Assembly: GCA_963674665.2 (NCBI GenBank)
Contig: CAXXPL010000011.1
Coordinates: 1-64,000 of the forward strand
DNA: 64,000 nucleotides
From: G963674665 sp963674665
Lineage (GTDB): Bacteria > Desulfobacterota > Desulfovibrionia > Desulfovibrionales > Desulfovibrionaceae
Direction of reading: 5' to 3'
Shown here: one piece after another, positions 18,132-26,450 of the stretch
Numbering within the stretch: position 1 is the stretch's first letter
Layout: every line of letters starts with the position of its first letter
Program-made: the position numbers and the translations under genes
Notes under the pieces: generated by a model
What the model was told of the DNA's origin: nothing
The model's input: the letters and a program-made list of their open reading frames with translations, nothing else
Databases searched by the model: none

Positions 18132-19250
18132 ATGAACGATGCTTCTGACTTTTTCATGCCCCGTGTCCGGGTGCTTGGGACGGGGTGCGTGGGGTCCTTT
18201 GGCGCGGGGTGCCGGGCCTTTGAGGATTCCCTTTGGGGGGCGCGGCCGGAACCGGGCGTTATCGAATTCCGGGACGGAGCCGAGGTGCGCGCCATACGTG
18301 CGCATATCGCGGACACCGCCCCTCTGGAGAGCTATTTCCCAAAAAGGCGGCTGCGGCGGCTGGACCGCTTTTCCAGACTCGCCCTGCTGGGAGCGTGTCT
18401 GGCCCTTGAGGATTCCGGAATCCTGCGGAGCACCCCTCAGGGGAGCGCCTTGGATTTCGAACCCGGTGCCCTGGGGCTGGTGGTGGCCACGGGATACGGA
18501 GCCAGCGCCACGACCTTCGCCTTTCTCGATTCCGTGCTGGACGATGGGGACGCTCTGGCCTCTCCCACCCATTTTTCACACTCCGTGCACAATTCCGCGG
18601 CCGCCAATGTTGCCATGCTGCTGAGCCTCACCGGCCCTAGCCTCACCGTGAGTCAGTTCGAGCTCTCCTTTGCCTCGGCTCTGGGCACGGCTTTGGCCTG
18701 GATCCGTCAGGGGCGGGTCCGGGCGGTGTTGCTAGGAGGGGTGGACGAGGTGTGCCATGTGCTGGGGTATTGCCACTCACGTTGTCCTGGGCGAGCTGAC
18801 GATGCCGGTGTGGGCGTCCCTGGCGAGGGCGCCGCGTTCCTTGTCCTTGAAAAGGCTAATGCCGAAGGAGGCGCAATACCGGAGCTGCGCAATGTCTTTT
18901 TCGAATCTGGAGCGCCATGGAGGGCGTTCGACCGTACAGGCGCCAGTGCCTGGATCACAGGGGGCGGCACAGCCTCACAGCGGCTCCCAGATGATGGCGG
19001 ACCGATCCTGACCTTTGATGACCTTGGCTATGGGGTCATTCCCTCGGGGCAGGGGCTGGACGTTGTCGCAGCCATGCTCGCCCTGAAAAGGCGGGAGCTT
19101 CCCCTGTCGGGAAAGGGTTGCCGAGCTGGACTGTATCCAACTGAAATGTCGAATATTTTATGCCTCAAGGCCGGGAGACGGCATGGAGATGGCGGGGCGC
19201 GGAAGCGCCTCTGGGCAGGAATTGAGATAGGATTTTCGCAGACCCCTTGA
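18132..19250 (+). CDS. Beta-ketoacyl-synthase-like protein lacking the catalytic Cys
   Basis: A 372-residue thiolase-fold protein. The N-terminal half follows the ketoacyl synthase pattern: DRFSRLALLGACLALEDSG, LVVATGYGAS and a nucleophile-elbow region VSQFELSFASALGTAL near residues 173-188. Where active synthases have the acyl-accepting Cys, this has Leu/Ser, as in chain-length-factor type proteins (PF13723-like). The usual C-terminal HGT and NSFGFGG motifs are also absent. I infer a non-condensing partner or a factor setting chain length. It is divergent from the secreted OmlA-like gene and the FabG gene. Confidence 0.7.
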   Translation: MNDASDFFMPRVRVLGTGCVGSFGAGCRAFEDSLWGARPEPGVIEFRDGAEVRAIRAHIADTAPLESYFPKRRLRRLDRFSRLALLGACLALEDSGILRSTPQGSALDFEPGALGLVVATGYGASATTFAFLDSVLDDGDALASPTHFSHSVHNSAAANVAMLLSLTGPSLTVSQFELSFASALGTALAWIRQGRVRAVLLGGVDEVCHVLGYCHSRCPGRADDAGVGVPGEGAAFLVLEKANAEGGAIPELRNVFFESGAPWRAFDRTGASAWITGGGTASQRLPDDGGPILTFDDLGYGVIPSGQGLDVVAAMLALKRRELPLSGKGCRAGLYPTEMSNILCLKAGRRHGDGGARKRLWAGIEIGFSQTP

Positions 19251-19341
19251 AAGTCTAGCAAAACTCTAGTAATAGTGTCATGGTGTCCCTATACTCGACA
19301 AAAAGTACTGTTTTGAGCCTCGCGACGTGGAGGACCCGGCA

Positions 19342-19989
19342 ATGCCTGAGCATTTGACACGACCCGAAGAGCATGGACTTCGAAAGCCGATTATACGTCT
19401 GCTCCTGGTGGCGGCGATCATCATGTGCACCAGCGCCGCTGTCCGGGCGCAGGAGCAGGGGGAGGCCGGGGACGGCTCTCCCAAGCTGAGCTACAAGATG
19501 CCGTTCCGCTACGGCATGGCCGTGAGCCTCGGACACAGCGCGTTCCTGCCCGAGGACCAGAACTACGGCATGGCCATGTTCACGTTCATCGGGCTTTTCG
19601 ATTACGACAGGATCTGGCCGCACAACGCCCCTGACCCCTTGCGTTTCAAGGTGGAACTCACCGGCGGCAGCACCACTTGGCCGGACGCGCCCAGGGCCAT
19701 CGTATCGGCCAAGATGCTGGCGCTCTATTACCTGGAGTCCCTGCGCTCGGAGTGGGCCATTCCCTATGTGGAGGCGGGCATCGGCGGAATCTACACGGAT
19801 TTCCAGGTGGATGGACAGGGTTCCCGGATCAATTTCAACCCGGTGGCCGGCATCGGGGTGGAATTCTTGAGCACCTCCGGGCCGTCCTTCTTCACTTCCC
19901 TGCGCCTGCATCACCTGTCCAACGCCCACCTGCTCCCGCACAACCAGGGCCTGAACTCCGCCTTTATGATGTTCGGCATGTATTTTTAA
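19342..19989 (+). CDS. PagL-like lipid A 3-O-deacylase
   Basis: A 215-residue outer-membrane barrel protein. Seen: signal peptide (LLLVAAIIMCTSAAVRA), alternating hydrophobic strands, and near the C-terminus HHLSNAHL, matching the PagL His-x-Ser-Asn active site (His191, Ser193), followed by NQGLNSAF. The last residue is Phe, as usual for outer-membrane proteins. The family removes the 3-position acyl chain of lipid A. ATG 19342 is chosen over GTG 19327 because GGAGG lies about eight bases upstream. Immediately followed by a repeat element. Confidence 0.75.
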   Translation: MPEHLTRPEEHGLRKPIIRLLLVAAIIMCTSAAVRAQEQGEAGDGSPKLSYKMPFRYGMAVSLGHSAFLPEDQNYGMAMFTFIGLFDYDRIWPHNAPDPLRFKVELTGGSTTWPDAPRAIVSAKMLALYYLESLRSEWAIPYVEAGIGGIYTDFQVDGQGSRINFNPVAGIGVEFLSTSGPSFFTSLRLHHLSNAHLLPHNQGLNSAFMMFGMYF

Positions 19990-20111
19990 GGAAGCACCGC
20001 AAAATTGTCCGTTGGCTTTGTTGCCGAGGAAAAGGCAAATCCTCGGTCTGAATGCACGTCGACTTGGTCTTTGCCTTGCACCTCGCCTGCGAACAATTCC
20101 ACGGCACTTCC
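19990..20111. repeat. Structured inverted-repeat element, copy 2
   Basis: It starts directly after the PagL-like stop with GGAAGCACCGCAAAATTGTC and ends GAACAATTCCACGGCACTTCC. The first 22 bases match the reverse complement of the last 22 at 16 positions; all six differences are transitions that become G-U pairs in a minus-strand RNA. Inside, CCGAGGA (20024-20030) pairs with TCCTCGG (20040-20046). No reading frame is evident. Confidence 0.65.
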
Positions 20112-20141
20112 GGAAAAGATGATTACTCAGGGCTTCTTTAC

Positions 20142-20168
20142 GGAAGCACCGCATAGTCGCCCCCGGCC
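20142..20168. repeat. Partial copy of the same element (left end)
   Basis: GGAAGCACCGCATAGTCGCC repeats the left terminus of the elements at 11840 and 19990, but no right end was found before tlyA. Confidence 0.45.
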
Positions 20169-20245
20169 TCCTCTTCCAAATACCTCCAATATGTGCAATG
20201 GCTTTTTATCTGGATTGCGTAACATCAATAAGCAATGGGAATAAC

Positions 20246-20995
20246 GTGGCGGGTAAGCAACGAGCTGATCAGCTCATGGTGGAGCTTGGTCTTGTGGAGA
20301 GCCGGGAGAGGGCCAAGCGCCTGCTCATGGCCGGGCAAGTGTTTCTGAACACCCCGGGCGGCAAGGTGCGGGTGGACAAGCCCGGGAAGATGCTCCCGGC
20401 GGACGCGGCGTTGGAACTCAAGGCCGAGGAGCGCTTTGTCAGCCGCGGGGGGTACAAGCTGCTTACCGCCATGGAGACCTTTGACTTTTCGGTGCAGGGA
20501 GCCGTGGCCCTGGATGCCGGTGCTTCAACCGGCGGATTCACCGACTGCCTGCTCCAGCATGGGGCGGAGCGGGTATATGCCGTGGACGTGGGCAAGGCGC
20601 AATTGCACGAAAAACTCCGGGCCGACCCCCGGGTGAAAAGCCTGGAAGGTGTGAACCTGCGTCACGCAGCCCCTGATCTGCTGCCTGAAAAGGTCTCGGT
20701 GCTCACCGCCGACCTGTCCTTCATCTCCCTGAGGGCTGTGCTGCCTGCCTTGGTGGCGTTCCTCGAACCAGGTGCGATTGCGGTGCTGCTGGTCAAGCCT
20801 CAGTTCGAACTGGGGCCGGGTAAGACGGTAAAGGGTGTGGTTCGGGACGAGGCCTTGCGCCTCCAGGCTGTGGAGCTGGTACGCGAGCACGCAGGTGAGC
20901 TGGGTTTCACGGTGGTGGGCGTGGTGCCCTCCATGATCAAGGGCCCCAAGGGGAACCAGGAGTATTTGCTCTGCCTGAGGTACGCCCCGGAATAG
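20246..20995 (+). CDS. tlyA: TlyA-family rRNA 2'-O-methyltransferase / hemolysin-like
   Basis: A 249-residue protein (from GTG 20246) with an N-terminal S4 RNA-binding domain (about 1-62, RADQLMVELGLVESRERAKR) and an FtsJ-type methyltransferase domain with the SAM motif LDAGASTGGFTDCLL. Family members methylate cytidine 2'-OH in 16S and/or 23S rRNA. The frame is open to an ATG at 20198, but the extra 16 residues do not fit the family, so I prefer GTG 20246 (VAGKQRADQLM); confidence in the start is moderate. Confidence 0.88.
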   Translation: MAGKQRADQLMVELGLVESRERAKRLLMAGQVFLNTPGGKVRVDKPGKMLPADAALELKAEERFVSRGGYKLLTAMETFDFSVQGAVALDAGASTGGFTDCLLQHGAERVYAVDVGKAQLHEKLRADPRVKSLEGVNLRHAAPDLLPEKVSVLTADLSFISLRAVLPALVAFLEPGAIAVLLVKPQFELGPGKTVKGVVRDEALRLQAVELVREHAGELGFTVVGVVPSMIKGPKGNQEYLLCLRYAPE

Positions 20996-21021
20996 GCGGG
21001 CGGTCTTGTGAAATTGAAAAA

Positions 21022-21050
21022 GGCCCTCCCCCGGATTCGGGAGAGGGCCC
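21022..21050. terminator. Bidirectional intrinsic terminator
   Basis: GGCCCTCCCCCG pairs with CGGGAGAGGGCC, with AAAAA on the left and TT on the right. It lies between the convergent tlyA and the lipoprotein gene at 21071. Confidence 0.8.
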
Positions 21051-21070
21051 TTCGCTAGTTTCGGGAGTGC

Positions 21071-21583
21071 CTAATCGGAGCACTGGCAGTTGGTGAGGGG
21101 GCGTGCTTCGATGATGGTGAAGCCGTTGGCGTTTTCCGCCTTGTCGAAGAGCAGCAGGTTGGTGACGCCGTCGATCTTCTGGAACAGGAAGGCAAAGGTC
21201 TTGCCGGTATCCAGGCCCTTCATCTTGAAGCCGTTTCTCTTGTCCAGAGGGGCGTTCTGAATGGCCGAGGCAATGGCCTGTCCTGCTTCCGTGGCAGGAG
21301 TGTCACCCTCGCCCTGGCTCTTCAGGATCTCGGTGAGCATTGCGCCGAGCTGGCTCGTGCAGGCCGAGTCATCCACGTTGAAGAGCTTGCAAGGAATCAT
21401 TTCAGTGACTTCGGGAGTTGGTGCGGGTTCCGCCGGGGGTTGAGTCACGGCAGTGTCCGAGCCCTCGGGTTGAGCGGCCGGAGCGGCCTCTCCGGTTTGC
21501 TCGGGAGTGGGGCTGTCCGAAGACGCGCAGGACACCAGGGCCAGCAAAACAATGGAAAACAGCAGAAGACGGAACCAATGCAT
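21071..21583 (-). CDS. Hypothetical lipoprotein
   Basis: A 170-residue protein with a lipoprotein signal (FRLLLFSIVLLALVSC, lipobox LVSC), then a Pro/Ala/Glu-rich linker of about 50 residues and a compact C-terminal domain (IPCKLFNVDDSACTSQLGAM, then FKMKGLDTGKTFAFLFQKID) that ends with CQCSD. I do not recognise the domain. ATG 21583 has AAGGAG upstream; ATGs further 5' lack one. Upstream on the same strand are two further unknown proteins and infA. Confidence 0.7.
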   Translation of the reverse strand: MHWFRLLLFSIVLLALVSCASSDSPTPEQTGEAAPAAQPEGSDTAVTQPPAEPAPTPEVTEMIPCKLFNVDDSACTSQLGAMLTEILKSQGEGDTPATEAGQAIASAIQNAPLDKRNGFKMKGLDTGKTFAFLFQKIDGVTNLLLFDKAENANGFTIIEARPLTNCQCSD

Positions 21584-21654
21584 GGGGAAACTCCTTGCGG
21601 TTTTATGATCAAATTTTTTCATGTGGAAACGCGTCAAGCAAGTGCGATTTGTTT

Positions 21655-22191
21655 CTATTGCAGAGGGCCTTTCAATAATCGAACATCATCGACCCATACA
21701 GTGCCTTTACCTGTTATTACCAAGTTTAACTGAACATTGCCGGGTTGCTCTCCCTTCTTAAGAAAAAAGGGCGTTTGTTGCAAGACCCAGTCAGAATTTC
21801 CTGAAAGGGCGCTTTGCTGCGCCCGGGAGAAAAAGACTCCTTTCCCTTTGAATTCACAGAGCATTTCAAGAAATGCGTAGCCCTGTAAATCCTTGGTGCG
21901 CAGCTTTGCCTGATACAACAATGTGACGTTGTCCACCCCCAACGCCCCGGTGGAGAACAGGGGAACCGTGACGGAAGTCGTGGTCTCGATCCGCAGGGAG
22001 CCTTGGCCGTCAGCGGTAACTTCAGAGTCCGGAAACATCTCGAAGGCGGGAGGCACTTCGGGGATGTTGTTCAGGTCGTAGTGTCGCAATTCGGCGGTTT
22101 CATCGCCCCCGGCCAGACACAAAGCCCCAGACACGACCCAGGCGGCGAAAACAAACGACAAGATGGCTTTGACAAATCCGGACAACAACAT
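21655..22191 (-). CDS. Hypothetical exported protein, possible carbohydrate-binding-like fold
   Basis: A 178-residue protein with signal peptide (AILSFVFAAWVVSGALCLAG). The mature part is beta-rich: LRIETTTSVTVPLF, VTLLYQAKLRTKDLQG, VQLNLVITGKGTVWVDDVRL. The final phrase (WVDDVRL) is typical of jelly-roll carbohydrate-binding modules, but I cannot assign a family. ATG 22191 is preceded by AGGAGG, which decides the start over the ATG at 22227. Confidence 0.6.
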   Translation of the reverse strand: MLLSGFVKAILSFVFAAWVVSGALCLAGGDETAELRHYDLNNIPEVPPAFEMFPDSEVTADGQGSLRIETTTSVTVPLFSTGALGVDNVTLLYQAKLRTKDLQGYAFLEMLCEFKGKGVFFSRAQQSALSGNSDWVLQQTPFFLKKGEQPGNVQLNLVITGKGTVWVDDVRLLKGPLQ

Positions 22192-22356
22192 GCCTCCTCC
22201 TTTGCCGTGGCACACGAATCGCCACATCTCCGAAGTTCAGGGCGCACACTAGCAGATTTCCCAGGCCAGGGAAAGACGAGAGAGCGCTGAAGAGGGAAGA
22301 TTGTCAAAATGCTCGAAATGGTCTCGACGATGCAGGGGGTGATACGGACGCCCGCC

Positions 22357-23115
22357 CTACACGAAGAACTTCCAGGCGCAGAACCACGCCGCGGGGTGTG
22401 AGTCCGGGGGGCAGGCCAGACAGGTCACCTTGATCCTCGGATCTATGGTGCGGGCAAAGGTCGTGTACTCCACAATGCCGCCGGATTTGCAGGGATAGTC
22501 CTCCAGCCCCTTGCGGTTTCGTGCGGCCTGCACGCGGCAGTTGCTCATGCGGAAGACAAATGAGTCCGGGGTCTCCTCCACGATCTCCTGCTTGTTGACC
22601 TGGGCGTACAGACGCAGGCCAAGAGCCGCCTTGCATTGTTCCAAGGCTTCCCGGGGGGAGGATGCCTCCGAAAACTCCAACAGTGCCTTGATGCGGTTGG
22701 CCTCCAGGGGGGAGAAACGGTTCCAGCAGGTATCGTTGACGCGTTTGGCGTCGTGCATGGCTGTGGGCGCATGCGCTTCCGCTGCCTGGAACCATACGCC
22801 GTCACAGGCCAGCCAGTTGGTGCACAGGGCGTTGTAGATGCACTCGAGCCGGTCCGCGTCCATGCGCAGCAGAAGCTCCGGAAGCTTGTGCCCCCGAACT
22901 TCCCGCAGCTCCATGCCCATGTCGCGGGCAAAGCGGGACAGGGCCGCATGCATGAACCGGTCGCCGGCCTCCTGCTCCATGTCCAGGGCCGTATCCAGGC
23001 CGAACTGGTGCACGGACTCGGAGAACCACAGGCCATAATGCACGGCTGTGCGGCGTATCGCATCCATGATGCGGAGAACGAGGAGTTCGTGATCAGCGGA
23101 CAGGTCTTTGGTCAC
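22357..23115 (-). CDS. Conserved hypothetical, DUF6125-like
   Basis: A 252-residue soluble protein without signal or membrane segment. It is mostly helical and has a conserved-looking C-terminal half with several cysteines (RMSNCRVQAARNRKGL, then PCKSGGIVEYTTFA and VTCLACPPD). Similar proteins are called DUF6125 or cytosolic protein in sulfate reducers, to my recollection. The cysteines suggest metal binding (inference). It lies 42 nt downstream of infA on the same strand. Confidence 0.6.
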   Translation of the reverse strand: MTKDLSADHELLVLRIMDAIRRTAVHYGLWFSESVHQFGLDTALDMEQEAGDRFMHAALSRFARDMGMELREVRGHKLPELLLRMDADRLECIYNALCTNWLACDGVWFQAAEAHAPTAMHDAKRVNDTCWNRFSPLEANRIKALLEFSEASSPREALEQCKAALGLRLYAQVNKQEIVEETPDSFVFRMSNCRVQAARNRKGLEDYPCKSGGIVEYTTFARTIDPRIKVTCLACPPDSHPAAWFCAWKFFV

Positions 23116-23157
23116 AATGGGGCCAAGAGGTTGAACTGTGCTGGGGAGGAAGAAATC

Positions 23158-23376
23158 CTATTTCATGCGGTAGGTGATGCGACCTCTGGACAGATCATAG
23201 GGCGAAAGCTCGACTTTGACCCTGTCGCCGGGGAGAATGCGAATGTAGTACTTGCGCATCTTGCCGGAAATATGGGCCAGCACGTTGTGTCCGTTTTCGA
23301 GATCGACCTTGAACATGGCATTGGGCAGAGCCTCTTGAACCACGCCGTCGACTTCAATGGCTTCCTCTTTGGGCAT
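23158..23376 (-). CDS. infA: Translation initiation factor IF-1
   Basis: 72 residues with the full S1-like OB fold: MPKEEAIEVDGVVQEALPNA, then VLAHISGKMRKYYIRILPGD and KVELSPYDLSRGRITYR. IF-1 occupies the ribosomal A site during initiation. ATG is preceded by GGAGGAT. It stands alone, away from the ribosomal protein operons that often carry it. Confidence 0.97.
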   Translation of the reverse strand: MPKEEAIEVDGVVQEALPNAMFKVDLENGHNVLAHISGKMRKYYIRILPGDRVKVELSPYDLSRGRITYRMK

Positions 23377-23611
23377 ACATCCTCCGGGGGTGGAAACCCC
23401 ACGTCCTGTTTTATGTTGAAGTGTCGGGAAGACAGTTAGTTATGAGACTTTTTCAGTAACTGAACATCCAAATGTAACAATAATGTTTGTTGCACACAAG
23501 CACGAAAGTGTCAAGGATAGCGGGCCTTGAGCGGGGCGCGCTGGCTTGACTTGGGCGGGGCTTCCATGACACTCACCAATTCCTTGGTAAAAAATCATCT
23601 GGAGGATTTTG

Positions 23612-23878
23612 ATGCAAGACAAGCAAGGCGTCTACTACTATCCGAATCCGGTTCAGAAGACCACGCGGATGTACGTGCGGGAGCAGGGTGGCGAACTCGA
23701 ATTCAGACTCTACAGTAGCGAGGATCCGCAGATCTGGGAGCGGCACGACTGGCTGACCCTGGATGTGGTCAAACAGGCCGCAGGGATGTACCAGGGCGAG
23801 AACAGCCCCTTGATGCTCTACGACGAGCAGGTTGCGCGGGAGGTCTTGCGTCAGGCCCGGGCAAAGGAAAACAATTGA
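23612..23878 (+). CDS. Small hypothetical protein
   Basis: 88 residues, soluble, no recognised domain (DKQGVYYYPNPVQKTTRMYV, then DPQIWERHDWLTLDVVKQAA). The composition is aromatic-rich at the N-terminus and charged at the end. GGAGG lies at good spacing before ATG 23612, and a stem-loop follows the stop, which supports a real gene. Confidence 0.65.
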   Translation: MQDKQGVYYYPNPVQKTTRMYVREQGGELEFRLYSSEDPQIWERHDWLTLDVVKQAAGMYQGENSPLMLYDEQVAREVLRQARAKENN

Positions 23879-23929
23879 GCCGCCGTTGTCTTGGATTCTT
23901 GGCAATACGGGAAAGCAAAGCGAGAGGGG

Positions 23930-23960
23930 ATTGACCCGTTGCTTAGGGTTTCCCCCTCGC
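23930..23960. terminator. Stem-loop between convergent small genes
   Basis: GCGAGAGGGGA pairs with CCCCCTCGC, and ACCC pairs with GGGT inside. It is a member of the G-rich/C-rich stem-loop family, between the 23612 gene and the HsdR_N-like gene. Confidence 0.6.
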
Positions 23961-23988
23961 GCATCATCACAGTCCCTTTTCGTCGTTC

Positions 23989-24573
23989 TCATGATGTTCC
24001 GCTGAAACGCCCTCCTTTTCCTTCGATGGCGCAGGCCGCGCCCCCGCAACAGGCATAGAGTGATTCGCTGTAGGCGTAGAGGATGCGTGATTCCCGTTCC
24101 CTCCATACCTCGTCGATTTCCCTGCGCGGATGTTTCTGGACTAGCGTGTGCAGGTGCTCCCAGGTGGGGAGCGAGGCGAACCCGTCCGCGCATTGTTCCC
24201 CGTCCGCTACCGAGAGCAGGAGGGCATCCTTGGTGTCAGTCACCGCGATGAGGCTGGCAGGGCCATCGGGCATAAGCCTGGCCGCTGCCAGGGCCTCCCT
24301 GGTGTAAGTGGTCACCACGCCGGGGCAGAACAACAGGGCGAGCATGACCTCGCCGTTTTCGTCCCGCACCGCGAGATCCACTATCCGGGTGTACGTCTTG
24401 CCGTCTATGATGGCGTTGACTTTGACCCTGGGGGTCAGCCGCTCTTTCGGGTAGCCTTTTTCCTCCACGAGAATCCTTGCCAGAGCCTGACGGAGATCCT
24501 CGTAGGTGGTTGCTTCCAGCTCCTCGCCGGTGAGGTAGTCCTTTATGGTCGTTCCCAGGCTCACGTCGTGCAT
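23989..24573 (-). CDS. Stand-alone HsdR N-terminal-like nuclease domain protein
   Basis: A 194-residue protein resembling the HSDR_N_2 domain found at the start of type I restriction subunits: TTYEDLRQALARILVEEKGY, KERLTPRVKV, then IVDLAVRDENGEVMLALLF and TREALAAARL. The restriction-nuclease-like fold core (D-(x)n-E-x-K) may be incomplete: I see VDLAV and a strand, but LLF replaces the usual E-x-K. There are no hsdM or hsdS genes nearby, so it is not a restriction system by itself. Two Cys pairs near the C-terminus (YACCGGAACA) are unusual. Confidence 0.7.
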   Translation of the reverse strand: MHDVSLGTTIKDYLTGEELEATTYEDLRQALARILVEEKGYPKERLTPRVKVNAIIDGKTYTRIVDLAVRDENGEVMLALLFCPGVVTTYTREALAAARLMPDGPASLIAVTDTKDALLLSVADGEQCADGFASLPTWEHLHTLVQKHPRREIDEVWRERESRILYAYSESLYACCGGAACAIEGKGGRFSGTS

Positions 24574-24589
24574 GGGGTTCCTCCTTTTA

Positions 24590-24713
24590 GAGCACTTTGG
24601 GCTTGAAATGCTTGTTCAACGGCAGGCAAAGCCAGCCTACAAGCATTTCGCGGTAAGGAGTTACAGGCAAATCCTTGCAGAGCATTCGAACTTGTTCAAA
24701 GTTAACATGCTCT
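24590..24713. repeat. Structured AGAGCA-bounded element
   Basis: AGAGCACTTTG at the left can pair with CAAAGTTAACATGCTCT at the right. Inside, GAAATGCTTGT (24605-24615) is a perfect inverted repeat of ACAAGCATTTC (24639-24649), and AGAGCAT (24679-24685) pairs with ATGCTCT (24707-24713). No gene is seen between 24574 and 24830. Confidence 0.55.
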
Positions 24714-24781
24714 AGGGCATGGCTGCCTGAATACAGATAACACTCGCCCTGGACCCTGAAAAGGGCGGAGGAAGTGAAAAA

Positions 24782-24805
24782 GGCGCGGTCCCTGGGAACC
24801 GCGCC
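24782..24805 (-). terminator. Intrinsic terminator of the antiporter gene
   Basis: GGCGCGGTTCCC and GGGACCGCGCC form a strong hairpin, followed on the minus strand by TTTTTC; it is 25 bases beyond the NhaD-type stop. Confidence 0.8.
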
Positions 24806-24830
24806 TTTTGTGATCAGAATGCCCCTACGC

Positions 24831-26360
24831 TTAGAAGAACACGAGGGTGACGAGGATGAAGCAGGGGATTAGGATACCGCCGGACCAGGCCATGTAGCCG
24901 AAGAAGCTGGGCATCTTGATGTTCTGGCTTTCCGCGATGGACCGCACCATGAAGTTGGGGGCGTTGCCGATGTAGGTGTTCGCGCCCATGAACACGGCGC
25001 CGGCGGAGATGGCCAGCAGGGTCTGGGTCATGTCGTGCATCAGGTGCATGGCGTCGCCACCCGCGGTGTTGAAGAACACCAGGTAGGTGGGGGCGTTGTC
25101 CAGGAAGCTGGACAGGGCGCCGGTGAGCCAGAAGTACATGGGGTTCACGGGGTCCCCCGCCGGGGTGGTGACCATGGAGATCACACCCTGCAGGGCGCCG
25201 TCCATGCCGGCGCGGAGAATGGCGATGGCCGGGATCATGGAGATGAAGATACCCGCGAACAGCTTGGCTACCTCGATGATCGGGAACCAGTCGAAGTCGT
25301 TCTTGCGGCGGCTTTCAGCAGAGGTGAACTTCAGGGACAGGAAGGCCATGACCAGCAGCAGGAGGTCGCGTACGACGTTCTGCAAGTCAACGGTCACGTG
25401 GTACACATCGAAGTGAACACCGGGCTTCCACATGCCGCTCATGAGCACGCCGCCCACGATGCCGGCCAGGAAGATCAGGTTGACCTTGCCTTCCAGGCCG
25501 AGCTTCTCGCCGGAAGTGTCTTCGGCAACAGGCTTGCCTTCCTTGCCGTAGAGCACCGTGTCGATGACAAAGTACAGGGCGAGCAGGATAACGCTAACAA
25601 AGACCATGGGTATGAACATGTGTACCGTGGTCCAGAAGAACTCAACGCCCTTGAGGAAGCCGAGGAACAGCGGGGGATCGCCCAGGGGAGTCAGGGAGCC
25701 GCCGATGTTGGCAACCAGGAAGATGAAGAAGACAACGGTGTGGACTTTGTACTTGCGGTGCGCGTTTGCACGGAGCAGGGGGCGGATGAGCAGCATGGCC
25801 GCGCCGGTGGTACCCATCCAACTGGCCAGGATCGTACCCACCAGAAGAACGCCGAAGTTGACCACTGGCTTGCCCACCAGCTGGCCGGTGAGACGAACAC
25901 CTCCGGCAACTGTGAACAATGCGAAGAGCAATATTATGAATGGTATGTATTCAAGGAACAGGGTGTGCACGACTTCGTACAGGGCCAGGGAGAAGCCGTA
26001 CTGGATGGTGAAGGGCACGAGAAACGCCAAACCCCAGAACGCGGCGACCTTTCCAAAGTGGTGGTGCCAGAAATGAGGCAGGGTCAAGGGGAAGATGGCG
26101 ATGGACAGCAGCATGCAGGCAAAGGGGATGACCCAGGGCACGCCGAGATCCTTGCCGATGGCCTCGGCCTGATGGTGCAGGCTCCCATGTTCGCCATGAG
26201 CGGTATCTGTTCCCGCCGCGGCGTGATCGCCCGTGACCTGCTCGCCGTGGGCAGCGGGCGCGGCTTGATCGGTCGAGGCGAAGCCCATAATGGGCAGGGC
26301 CGCGACGGAAAGTAAAAGAAATAGTGCTGCTATGAACAGCATACGTATAGACTGACTCAC
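24831..26360 (-). CDS. NhaD-type sodium:proton antiporter
   Basis: A 509-residue ion transporter family protein with about 12 membrane segments. N-terminal signal-like helix, then a His/Gly-rich stretch (residues about 30-60: HGEQVTGDHAAAGTDTAHGE) that looks periplasmic. Seen: family motif GGSLTPLGDPPLFLGFLKG, DNAPTYLVFF and GANTYIGNAPNF. These exchange Na+ for H+. The start is a GTG at 26360 (VSQSIRMLF) with GGAGG nine bases before it; the frame is open further. It follows the usp and Rnf genes on the same strand, so it probably shares their ion-circuit role. Confidence 0.88.
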   Translation of the reverse strand: MSQSIRMLFIAALFLLLSVAALPIMGFASTDQAAPAAHGEQVTGDHAAAGTDTAHGEHGSLHHQAEAIGKDLGVPWVIPFACMLLSIAIFPLTLPHFWHHHFGKVAAFWGLAFLVPFTIQYGFSLALYEVVHTLFLEYIPFIILLFALFTVAGGVRLTGQLVGKPVVNFGVLLVGTILASWMGTTGAAMLLIRPLLRANAHRKYKVHTVVFFIFLVANIGGSLTPLGDPPLFLGFLKGVEFFWTTVHMFIPMVFVSVILLALYFVIDTVLYGKEGKPVAEDTSGEKLGLEGKVNLIFLAGIVGGVLMSGMWKPGVHFDVYHVTVDLQNVVRDLLLLVMAFLSLKFTSAESRRKNDFDWFPIIEVAKLFAGIFISMIPAIAILRAGMDGALQGVISMVTTPAGDPVNPMYFWLTGALSSFLDNAPTYLVFFNTAGGDAMHLMHDMTQTLLAISAGAVFMGANTYIGNAPNFMVRSIAESQNIKMPSFFGYMAWSGGILIPCFILVTLVFF

Positions 26361-26450
26361 CTTGCTTAGCCTCCGGTGTTTCCGCCATATGCAGGCTCTG
26401 GCCCCATGGGCGGGTGACAAAGAATCTCCATATATCATTTGGACGAGGAG

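Noticed and set aside
22304..22795. Alternative frame in the DUF6125-like gene
   Set aside because: It is a shadow of the real minus-strand gene; its Pro/Gly/Arg-rich composition is typical of out-of-frame reading.
25035..26315. A 426-residue plus-strand frame, highly charged
   Set aside because: It is antisense to the NhaD-type antiporter; composition reflects the complementary hydrophobic codons.
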